A stretch of DNA of 9,526 nt from CAZJAD01 sp964543855 (lineage in GTDB: Bacteria; Electryoneota; RPQS01; DYHQ01), in the NCBI GenBank assembly GCA_964543855.1, contig CAZJAD010000090.1, positions 1 to 9,526 on the forward strand, read 5' to 3'. The first letter of the stretch is position 1. The number at the start of each line of letters is the position of its first letter. Shown piece by piece: positions 1-5,594 of the stretch. A program made the position numbers and the translations under genes. Under the pieces are notes generated by a model that had not been told where the DNA came from, did not search any database, and saw nothing but the letters and a program-made list of their open reading frames with translations.

Positions 1-1147
1 GCAGCGGCCGGTCGCGCTCGAAAGCGGTCGCCGGGAGGAACTCCTGCGCCGCCAATTCGCCCGACACCTTGTGAACCGCCCGCCCGGTGTTGTAGTATAC
101 CAAGTTCACCGATCCGATCTTGCGAATCACCCAGTCGTCGTTCGGCAGCGACTGAGCAATGATTGTCATCGGGCCGTTCACATAGTCTCCGGCCCAATTC
201 AGCACATCGACGAACTTCAGCTTCGGCAGCGTCGCCGGATCGATCTCGCGCTTCTTGTGCGTCCACGGCGCCGTCGACTCGAACTTGGCAAAACGATCAA
301 TCAAAGCGGCCAGAAGGTCGGTCGCCACCGGATTCTCGACAAGCACCGCTCCGGCCGCGGCGCCGCGAGCGTTCTTCCAGTTGTCGAGATAAACCTCGAT
401 AGCACTGCTGATGATGATATCCAATCTCGATGTGTGCCGCACCCACGCGTAATCAGCCAAACGCCGCGCTTCCTTCGTGCCGAAGGAGAGCTCGATGATT
501 TTTGCATCGAGATAAAGCTGGAACATCGGGTCATCCGACAGCTCTCGCGCGCGGCGAAGATGTGCGATGATCCCGTCCAAATCCGCGCGATAACGCTCTT
601 CGTTCAGCACGACTCGCGCGCCCTTCGCTTCGCGTCGGATGGAACTGTTGACAATCTTGCCACCCTCGCCAAGCGCCTCGAGCTCTTGGTCGGTCAAATC
701 CGGCGGATAGAAGCCCGCGCGATCGGGCGTCGCGAGCCCGTCGAAAAGATATGGCGCTGCGATTTCATAATCCTGCTCAACTTCACGACCCTTGCACTTC
801 TTGACGAGTTTCTCGACGGCGCTTCGCTCGAGCGGCAGCAAATGATTCTTGCGCGGCAAGTGCGAGAACGGACTGTTCTGCAGGTCCAAAAGGGTCGTGT
901 AATTCTGAAGTGCGACTTTTTCTTTCTCGTCGGCCACTTCGCCGAGCCGGCGAATGAGCCGCCGAATAAGCGGCGTCGTCGTTTCAAACTGGTCGCGGTA
1001 GACCGGATTGATCAGATCCACCGCATCGCAGAGATGTCCGAGAATCTGTAAGTCGTTCTCGGAGAGACCCGCAAGGTCAAAACCGACGCGAACGAGTCCC
1101 GCTCGCCGCGGCGGCTCCCCTTTCTGCTGATAGGGAACGAATTCCAT
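1..1147 (-). CDS. M49-family (dipeptidyl peptidase III-like) metallopeptidase, C-terminus off the window
   Basis: Open frame of 382 codons running off the left edge. Seen: a helical N-terminal half, the segment around IIISSAIEVYLDNWKNARGA, then AQSLPNDDWVIRKIGS followed by VNLVYYNTGRAVHKV. These resemble the bacterial M49 pattern (an 'EVY.D....K.a' stretch, then 'LPND..v...GS..V...N'). Known: M49 enzymes are zinc exopeptidases that remove dipeptides from peptide N-termini, using HExxGH and a following EExxAE-type motif. Both would lie beyond the left edge, so catalytic competence cannot be judged. Full-length relatives run roughly 550-700 residues. The ATG at 1147 has no good ribosome-binding site, and the frame stays open upstream into the 100-N gap (an in-frame TTG lies 7 codons earlier). 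The true start, perhaps with a signal peptide, may therefore be hidden in the gap. It follows the transporter gene on the same strand and probably has its own promoter. Family call moderately sure. Confidence 0.6.
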   Translation of the reverse strand, partial: MEFVPYQQKGEPPRRAGLVRVGFDLAGLSENDLQILGHLCDAVDLINPVYRDQFETTTPLIRRLIRRLGEVADEKEKVALQNYTTLLDLQNSPFSHLPRKNHLLPLERSAVEKLVKKCKGREVEQDYEIAAPYLFDGLATPDRAGFYPPDLTDQELEALGEGGKIVNSSIRREAKGARVVLNEERYRADLDGIIAHLRRARELSDDPMFQLYLDAKIIELSFGTKEARRLADYAWVRHTSRLDIIISSAIEVYLDNWKNARGAAAGAVLVENPVATDLLAALIDRFAKFESTAPWTHKKREIDPATLPKLKFVDVLNWAGDYVNGPMTIIAQSLPNDDWVIRKIGSVNLVYYNTGRAVHKVSGELAAQEFLPATAFERDRPL

Positions 1148-1170
1148 GTCATCCGATGTGCTCTGCAATT

Positions 1171-1270
1171 NNNNNNNNNNNNNNNNNNNNNNNNNNNNNN
1201 NNNNNNNNNNNNNNNNNNNNNNNNNNNNNNNNNNNNNNNNNNNNNNNNNNNNNNNNNNNNNNNNNNNNNN
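1171..1270. other. Assembly gap (100 N)
   Basis: A run of exactly 100 N, the usual placeholder for a scaffold gap of unknown size. It hides the leader, the probable -10 box and perhaps the true start of the M49 peptidase gene. A palindrome-rich repeat begins about 30 bp to its right, which may be why the assembly broke here. Confidence 0.95.
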
Positions 1271-1285
1271 GATCCGCCCGGAAAG

Positions 1286-1291
1286 AGTCAA
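1286..1291 (-). promoter_or_regulatory. Putative -35 box (TTGACT) for the M49 peptidase gene
   Basis: On the minus strand TTGACTCTTTC occurs here, identical over 11 bp to the -35 region of the transporter promoter at 2907-2917. With 17-nt spacing the -10 box would fall at about 1263-1268, just inside the N gap, so it cannot be seen. The position, about 140 nt upstream of the peptidase ATG as assembled, suits a promoter. The match could be chance. Confidence 0.4.
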
Positions 1292-1298
1292 AGGTGAT

Positions 1299-1487
1299 GC
1301 GGGGTGAATCAGGAGATTCACCACCGCGCCACGTTCTGTAGGGGCGGACCCATGTGTCCGCCCGTGTGCACACGCGTCGTCTCGGGCACACACGCGGGTG
1401 TGCCCCAACATCTCTCGCCGTGGGGGGTGCCCCCACCCCCCACGAGTTGAGGTCGGTTGTCGCGCAGGGTGAGGGCACCCATGCGCG
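1299..1487. repeat. Cluster of six inverted repeats (REP-like intergenic element)
   Basis: Six palindromes are packed into 189 bp between the transporter stop and the peptidase gene. (1) 1299-1327: stem GCGGGGTGAATC, loop AGGA, right arm with one bulged A. (2) 1342-1363: GGGCGGAC/GTCCGCCC, 6-nt loop. (3) 1363-1374: perfect 12-bp palindrome CGTGTGCACACG. (4) 1384-1405: GGGCACAC/GTGTGCCC, 6-nt loop. (5) 1419-1444: 11-bp perfect stem CGTGGGGGGTG/CACCCCCCACG, loop CCCC. (6) 1461-1487: CGCGCAGGGTG, loop AGGG, right arm again with a single bulged A. No T-tract follows on the minus strand, so these are not textbook intrinsic terminators, though they could stop or shield the transporter transcript. 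The look is that of a dispersed intergenic repeat family. Copy number cannot be seen from one window. Confidence 0.75.
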
Positions 1488-1500
1488 GCGTATGAATTGC

Positions 1501-2796
1501 CTAAGCCTCTTGCCCGTTCGGTGAAGTCTGCGGATAGAAATCCCATTCCCCTTCGCTCCGGGCGATGACCATCGAGCCGCAGGTGTCGCTGAAAACATTG
1601 ACCATCGTGCGGGTCATGTCGAGGATGCGGTCGACGGCGAGAATCAGTCCCACGCCCTCGAGCGGCAAACCCACCGCCGAAAGCACAATCGTTATCATAA
1701 CGAGTCCCGCCGACGGAATCCCCGCCGCGCCAATCGAAGCCAGAAGCGCCGTAATGACCACAACGAACTGTTCGCCGACCCCCAGTCCAATGCCATACGC
1801 CTGCGCGATGAAGAGCGCCGCCACGCATTCGTAGAGCGCCGTGCCGTCCATGTTCACGGTTGCGCCGAGCGGCAAGACAAAACTGGTCACGCGGTTCGAG
1901 ACGCCAGCGCGCTTTTCGACGCACTGCATCGTGAGCGGCAGCGTCGCCGAGGACGAGCTCGTCGAGAACGCGGTTAGAAGCGCCGGAGCTACGGCCCGGT
2001 AGTGATTCGTCGGCTTGACGCGTGCGAGCAGTCGCAAGATCAGCGGCAGCGTGATGAGAAAATGAATCGCCAGTGCCGATGCAACCGTCAGCGCATAGAC
2101 AGCCAGCGGCCCAAACGCCTCGAAACCCGTTGTGGCCGTCGTGCGCGCCACAAGACCAAAAACTCCGAACGGTGCGGCCAACATGACGAAATTCGTGACG
2201 CGCATCATCACTTCGAAAACCGCCTGCCAGAAATCTCCTAAAACGGTGCGCAAACGGTCAGGAAGGCGCGTAATAAAGTAACCGAAGAGAAGACAGAAGA
2301 AGATGAGCGGGAGGATGTCGCCCTGAACCGCCGCGGCGAGTGGATTCGTGGGCACCATCCGCAGGAAGATCTGCACGAGATCACCGGCACCTGTGCCGCC
2401 GGTGGCCTGTTCAATGATGCTGATGTCGGCGGTCAGGCCGAGTTTGTCGTGGACAGGCTCGCCACCCTGAATCCCGGGCGTGATGAGGTTGACCAGCAGC
2501 AGACCGGTCAGAATCGCCAGCGTACTCGTCGCGATGTAGTAAACGAGGGTTTTGCCGCCCAGCCGTCCGAGGGATTTACCCGACCCGACTCCGGCAACCC
2601 CGGTGATGATCGAAGAGGCAATCAGCGGGACGATGATCATCTTCAGGGCGCGCAGGAAGAGCGCCCCGATGAAATCATAGACGCCGTAGAAGGTCACAAC
2701 GCCCAGAATCGTCGCCTCCTTGCCGGTCGCTATTCCGGCAAAAGCGCCGAGAGCCAGGGCGATGAAAATCCACCAGTGAAGTTTCAGTTTTCGGAT
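1501..2796 (-). CDS. gltP: Glutamate/aspartate:cation symporter (SLC1/DAACS family)
   Basis: Inner-membrane secondary transporter that imports acidic amino acids with Na+ or H+. Counting from the ATC at 2796 the protein has 431 residues. Seen: the serine-rich HP1 tip (FSTSSSSATLPLT, about 277-289), the TM7 motif NMDGT (315-319), an HP2 segment AAGIPSAGLVM, and TM8 VDRILDMTRTMVNVFSD. TM8 holds the equivalents of archaeal GltPh D390, D394, R397, T398, N401 and D405. The conserved Arg points to glutamate/aspartate rather than a neutral amino acid. Some stretches (STSSSSATLPLT, NMDGTALYE) are close to eukaryotic EAATs. Start: GTG 2697 would delete the first helix. The homologous N-terminus RKLKLHWWIFIALALG is encoded upstream, behind GAGGA at 2803-2807 and 6 nt before an ATC, with an in-frame TAA at 2800-2802. 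An ATC start, or an ATG altered by mutation or error, therefore fits best. It has its own promoter. Family call very sure; the symbol marks the family, not proven orthology. Confidence 0.9.
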   Translation of the reverse strand: MRKLKLHWWIFIALALGAFAGIATGKEATILGVVTFYGVYDFIGALFLRALKMIIVPLIASSIITGVAGVGSGKSLGRLGGKTLVYYIATSTLAILTGLLLVNLITPGIQGGEPVHDKLGLTADISIIEQATGGTGAGDLVQIFLRMVPTNPLAAAVQGDILPLIFFCLLFGYFITRLPDRLRTVLGDFWQAVFEVMMRVTNFVMLAAPFGVFGLVARTTATTGFEAFGPLAVYALTVASALAIHFLITLPLILRLLARVKPTNHYRAVAPALLTAFSTSSSSATLPLTMQCVEKRAGVSNRVTSFVLPLGATVNMDGTALYECVAALFIAQAYGIGLGVGEQFVVVITALLASIGAAGIPSAGLVMITIVLSAVGLPLEGVGLILAVDRILDMTRTMVNVFSDTCGSMVIARSEGEWDFYPQTSPNGQEA

Positions 2797-2802
2797 GGGT
2801 TA

Positions 2803-2807
2803 TCCTC
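2803..2807 (-). promoter_or_regulatory. Ribosome-binding site that places the transporter start at ATC 2796
   Basis: Minus-strand GAGGA lies 6 nt (TAACCC) upstream of ATC 2796. An in-frame TAA sits in that spacer, so translation in this frame cannot begin further upstream. No ATG, GTG or TTG occurs in frame between this stop and GTG 2697, and GTG 2697 has no recognisable Shine-Dalgarno sequence. Confidence 0.6.
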
Positions 2808-2888
2808 GAAAGTGGGTGCTGGGCAAGCGAGACGGAAGCTGCATTTATCCCGCAAGATTGGGGCTCATTCATTCGCAAAAGTGCATAT

Positions 2889-2917
2889 AGTATAGTAATA
2901 TATCACGAAAGAGTCAA
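2889..2917 (-). promoter_or_regulatory. Sigma70-type promoter for the transporter gene
   Basis: On the minus strand TTGACT (2912-2917) and TATACT (2889-2894) are separated by exactly 17 nt of AT-rich sequence. Each hexamer differs from consensus at one position. Transcription would start near 2882, giving a leader of about 85 nt before the ATC start at 2796. The -35 box lies right behind the T-rich trailer of the hairpin at 2926-2955, so upstream transcription would end just before this promoter. Confidence 0.75.
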
Positions 2918-2925
2918 GAAAACGA

Positions 2926-2955
2926 AAGGTCCCCTCCGAAACCGAAGGGGACCTT
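2926..2955 (-). terminator. Strong GC hairpin with T-rich trailer, probable minus-strand terminator
   Basis: Arms AAGGTCCCCT (2926-2935) and AGGGGACCTT (2946-2955) are perfectly complementary. Two more C-G pairs form inside, past one mismatch, closing on a 4-nt loop. On the minus strand the stem is followed by TTTCGTTTTCTT, an interrupted T-tract. It sits between the candidate small transcript at 3239 and the transporter promoter, and would insulate that promoter. The T-tract is imperfect, so an attenuator or processing structure is also possible. Confidence 0.6.
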
Positions 2956-2970
2956 CCTCCTCACATCTCG

Positions 2971-2990
2971 CTGGCGCGAACGCCAGTTTT
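2971..2990 (+). terminator. Small hairpin followed by TTTT on the plus strand
   Basis: CTGGCG (2971-2976) and CGCCAG (2981-2986) form a perfect 6-bp stem closed by the CGAA tetraloop, then TTTTCTC. It has the shape of a weak plus-strand intrinsic terminator, but no plus-strand gene ends here. It may instead be an internal stem of the candidate minus-strand transcript, lying just upstream of that transcript's terminator. Confidence 0.3.
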
Positions 2991-3245
2991 CTCATCGTAT
3001 GGGCTTCAAACCTCAGTCATCAATTTGTGGACCCGCCAATGTCGCCGCCCTCAAGGGAATTGCCGGTCAAGCGAATCGTTGCAGGGCAGTAGCAAGAACA
3101 TCCGTCTCGAAGCATCAGATCACAGATTCAATTGCCAGCGACATCTCGCCCACTTCTATACCCAGGAGCCACCAAGGTCACAAGAAGCCAAAGAACCGTG
3201 AAGCAGCTACTATAGTAAATCGGCTACTTCTACCTAAGCGCCCCT

Positions 3246-3274
3246 AAGATACAACGGAAATATTAGAGAGTCAA
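3246..3274 (-). promoter_or_regulatory. Sigma70-like promoter upstream of the unexplained intergenic transcript
   Basis: On the minus strand TTGACT (3269-3274) and TATCTT (3246-3251) are separated by exactly 17 nt. Both the -35 hexamer and the spacing match the transporter promoter 357 bp downstream. Transcription would start near 3239. There is no convincing coding region immediately after it. Confidence 0.5.
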
Positions 3275-3385
3275 TAGGAATTCTGCCCCATGAGGCCGGT
3301 TCTTGGGTGGCTCAGTAATATTTTTACCGTCGCATATACAAGGGAATACGCAAATGACCCGCGCTTGCCCACCACTTGTTCATAG

Positions 3386-3409
3386 AAAAAAGGGGAGTCC
3401 ACGACTCCC
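3386..3409 (-). terminator. Intrinsic terminator of the envelope operon
   Basis: On the minus strand a perfect 7-bp stem, GGGAGTC with loop GTG and GACTCCC (3393-3409), is followed by one C and then six T (3386-3391). This is a classical Rho-independent terminator. It begins about 67 nt past the stop codon of the TPR-thioredoxin gene and marks the end of the operon. Confidence 0.85.
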
Positions 3410-3476
3410 GATTCCTCTCCCAATTTTCGACGGCGTCATTCAGCCGAGCGCACGAATCCTGCTGAAGCAGCTTGCC

Positions 3477-4994
3477 CTACTGCCGAGACTCTCGCGATCT
3501 CAGGATCTCATCCACTTGCCACGTGAGTACTTCATCCATGCTCATATTGTACCCGACATGCCGATAGGCGATTTTCCCGTCTGGGTCAATGATAAACAGC
3601 GTCGGAATGCCGCGTACGCCGTAGTGATTGGCTATGTCCTTATCGCCGAGCAGGATTGGGAAGTTGTAACCTTTCGATTCGATATACGCCTTGACCTCGG
3701 CAGGTCCCGCTTTCCGTTCCCAGACATTGATGCCGAAAACCCGGACATTCTCGCGTTTGTTCATTCGATAGAACTTGTCCAGAAGCGGCATCGTCTTGCG
3801 GCACGGCGCGCACCAGGTCGACCAGAAATCAATAATCACGACATTGCCGCGTAGCTCACTGAGCGAAACCGCTTTGCCGTCCAAACCTTTGAGCGTCCAG
3901 TCGGGGGCTGGCTCGTCAAGCCGACTCGCGAGCGCTTTCTTGTGCCGATCCACTCTGGTAGCGACGGCTTGCTGCCTCAGCCGCGCCAGTTCCTGCGAGT
4001 ACTCGGTCTCCACCATGACCAGAACATCGCTCCAACGCGGGTCATCGCGCAGGGGAACGAGGTCTTCGTCTTCTTTGTATTGATCCAGGTCGTTATACCC
4101 GAGCCGCGATGCCTGTCGGAGTGCGGCAAACGCCGAATCCTTTTCGCCGCCGAGAGAATACGCACAGGCCAGATCGTAGGCGTTCCCGCCTTCCGGTTGG
4201 GCCGCGAGCAGACGACGGGACGCGTCAATGTAACCCGGCCAGTCTTTGAGTTCCCGCTGAAGCCGAGCTTCCATGCCGAGCGCGCTCGGATTCTCAGGGT
4301 GCTTCTTGAGGAAGTCTCGCGTTAGCGCGAGGCTTTTTCCGTACTCTGCACCTTTCAGCGTGATGCGAAGTCTCACCGGAATGAAATCATCCGGCATCAT
4401 CCGGCTTAGGAGCACATAGACTTCGTCGGCCTTCTCCTTCTCACCTTTCCTCTGATAGAGCATGCCGAGGTCCTGAAAAGCGTAAGGCAGCGAGTTATCC
4501 GCGGCGATGGCTTTCAGATAGTGGTCTTCTGCCTTGTCGAAATCAGGTGGCTCGAGGCCTGCATAGTACCACGCCGTCAGGAGCAAGCCCCAGTAATTGC
4601 CCGCATCTTTCGCGAGAATTCGCTGCGCGTAATTCAGGCGAACCACAGGATCACGAGCTGCACGCCCCGCGAGGAAAAGGACGCCGGTATCGTTCGGGTT
4701 TTCGCTCATCTCCTTTGCGTACTTCGCCTCGACCTGGCGAGGATTATCCGCAAGCTGAAACCCGAGCGCGTAGAGCTGAAGTTCCAATTCGCGCGGATAT
4801 TTCTCCGAATAAGCTGCGACGACGGTCATCTGATCGTCCCAGCTCCGCACGGTATCCAAGGCGGCTTTCATTTCCGTGAGCGGCTGTGGCTCACGGTACG
4901 GGCGGCTGGTCAGTTTGGCCGCCGAAATGCCAGTCACAAAAACGATTCCCAACAGAATCCAGACGATGCGTTTCATCCAAAACATCACGCTCAC
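3477..4994 (-). CDS. Membrane-anchored TPR protein with C-terminal TlpA/ResA-like thioredoxin domain
   Basis: Predicted thiol-disulfide oxidoreductase facing the periplasm. Counting from GTG 4994 it has 505 residues: a hydrophobic anchor or signal (about 10-26, IVWILLGIVFVTG), TPR-like helical repeats (about 40-330) ending in the typical LACAYSLGGEKDSAF...LVPLRDDPRW stretch (about 275-321), and a thioredoxin fold (about 361-505). The redox motif WCAPC lies at 394-398 and the cis-proline loop is GIPT. TlpA/ResA proteins reduce disulfides in cytochrome c maturation or other exported proteins. Here the TPRs may hold a partner, and no cytochrome genes are nearby. Start: GGAGGT at 5001-5006 lies 6 nt before GTG 4994; ATG 4985 and ATG 4976 are possible but badly spaced. 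The upstream lipoprotein's TGA overlaps this ribosome-binding site and ends 4 nt before the GTG, which implies translational coupling. Last gene before the operon terminator. Confidence 0.88.
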   Translation of the reverse strand: MSVMFWMKRIVWILLGIVFVTGISAAKLTSRPYREPQPLTEMKAALDTVRSWDDQMTVVAAYSEKYPRELELQLYALGFQLADNPRQVEAKYAKEMSENPNDTGVLFLAGRAARDPVVRLNYAQRILAKDAGNYWGLLLTAWYYAGLEPPDFDKAEDHYLKAIAADNSLPYAFQDLGMLYQRKGEKEKADEVYVLLSRMMPDDFIPVRLRITLKGAEYGKSLALTRDFLKKHPENPSALGMEARLQRELKDWPGYIDASRRLLAAQPEGGNAYDLACAYSLGGEKDSAFAALRQASRLGYNDLDQYKEDEDLVPLRDDPRWSDVLVMVETEYSQELARLRQQAVATRVDRHKKALASRLDEPAPDWTLKGLDGKAVSLSELRGNVVIIDFWSTWCAPCRKTMPLLDKFYRMNKRENVRVFGINVWERKAGPAEVKAYIESKGYNFPILLGDKDIANHYGVRGIPTLFIIDPDGKIAYRHVGYNMSMDEVLTWQVDEILRSRESRQ

Positions 4995-4998
4995 GCTT

Positions 4999-5535
4999 TC
5001 ACCTCCGATTATAGGATACCAATTCCAAAAGGCAGTTGCCATGTGTTTCCTTGACGAGTCCGGCGCCTCGCGCAAACCAGCGCACGCGGACTTCGGCAGC
5101 CGCATGGAGCTCGGCGGCAATCTCGTGAGGCGACCGGCCCTGCTGCTCGGCGCGCAGCCTCATCACTTCCAGAAGGATGTCCGTTGGCTCAACAGTAACC
5201 TTGATGCAATCGTCGAAAGTTCCCGCAGGCGTCGTGACGCTTTCAAATCCCGCGACCGCCGACCGCAAGCCCGTTTCATCATCCTCCCAGAAGACTCCGG
5301 CCGTGGCGCCNNNNNNNNNNNNNNNNNNNNNNNNNNNNNNNNNNNNNNNNNNNNNNNNNNNNNNNNNNNNNNNNNNNNNNNNNNNNNNNNNNNNNNNNNN
5401 NNNNNNNNNNTATTTCTGCCCGTCGCGCAGCGGAAGGTAAGTGATCCCCAAATCCTCACCGAGCTTCCCTCCGTGCGGCGAGCAGGACATCACGGCGAGC
5501 GCCAAACTCAGGCCAAAATATACTGATTTCTTCAT
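4999..5535 (-). CDS. Small lipoprotein of unknown function, interrupted by an assembly gap
   Basis: Begins MKKSVYFGLSLALAVMSC, a lipoprotein signal with a slightly weak lipobox (VMS-C, Cys18). ATG 5535 is the first residue of that signal; upstream in-frame codons back to 5598 add only polar sequence and overlap the previous gene. The 100-N gap takes out about 33 codons, and the frame is the same on both sides at the assembled gap length. Before the gap comes ITYLPLRDGQKY, like the 'YfPL..G..W.Y' opening of many secreted beta-rich proteins. After it come FESVTTPAGTFDDCIKV and VRVRWFARGAGLVKE, recurring motifs (V.TPAGTF..C.kv; W.apGvGlVKe) of uncharacterised lipoproteins in FCB and Deltaproteobacteria-type genomes. 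Function unknown, probably periplasmic or outer-membrane attached. It lies 59 nt after the LRR gene and is coupled to the TPR-thioredoxin gene. Existence sure, function not. Confidence 0.8.
   Translation of the reverse strand: MKKSVYFGLSLALAVMSCSPHGGKLGEDLGITYLPLRDGQKXXXXXXXXXXXXXXXXXXXXXXXXXXXXXXXXXXGATAGVFWEDDETGLRSAVAGFESVTTPAGTFDDCIKVTVEPTDILLEVMRLRAEQQGRSPHEIAAELHAAAEVRVRWFARGAGLVKETHGNCLLELVSYNRR
5311..5410. other. Assembly gap (100 N) inside the small lipoprotein gene
   Basis: Exactly 100 N, probably a placeholder. The reading frame happens to match across it, but the real number of missing bases, and so the protein length, is unknown. Confidence 0.95.
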
Positions 5536-5594
5536 TACCAAAAAAGTCGCTTCTGCTCGCCTCTTGATGTCAGGAACGGAGAGCTGTGCGTGAA

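Larger units (their letters stand above)
2920..3239 (-). ncRNA. Candidate small transcript of unknown function (promoter to terminator, no good ORF)
   Basis: The sequence between the promoter at 3246-3274 and the hairpin at 2926-2955 has the layout of a separate minus-strand transcription unit of about 310 nt. No ORF longer than about 31 codons with a ribosome-binding site is visible on this strand. The longest one noted is 3020-3115 (MLRDGCSCYC..., 31 residues), which has no Shine-Dalgarno sequence. An 82-codon plus-strand ORF at 2999-3247 lacks any recognisable feature. Local base composition is more AT-rich than the flanking genes. I do not recognise an Rfam family. It could equally be a decayed gene or a plain spacer, and the RNA call rests only on promoter and terminator placement. 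Confidence 0.3.

Noticed and set aside
71..1051. Plus-strand ORF of 326 codons
   Set aside because: It lies antisense to the M49-like gene. Its translation is Arg/His-rich with no recognisable family, while the minus strand shows family blocks.
1149..1598. Minus-strand ORF spanning the N gap and the palindrome cluster
   Set aside because: Created by reading through N and repeats. It overlaps the well-supported transporter C-terminus in a different frame.
2675..2878. Minus-strand ORF covering the transporter leader, considered as a leader peptide or frameshifted N-terminus
   Set aside because: It starts at TTG and overlaps the transporter start in another frame. The true N-terminus is readable in the transporter frame without any frameshift.
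3020..3115. Minus-strand 31-residue ORF (MLRDGCSCYC...)
   Set aside because: Cys-rich start, but no Shine-Dalgarno sequence, and too short to judge. Mentioned only within the candidate ncRNA entry.
3199..3230. Imperfect hairpin GAAGCAGC...GGCTACTTC
   Set aside because: Short stem with a mismatch and a large loop, within what chance allows in this stretch.
2999..3247. Plus-strand ORF of 82 codons in the large intergenic region
   Set aside because: No ribosome-binding site, no recognisable motif, and composition like random translation. It opposes the minus-strand promoter and terminator layout. A decayed gene cannot be ruled out.
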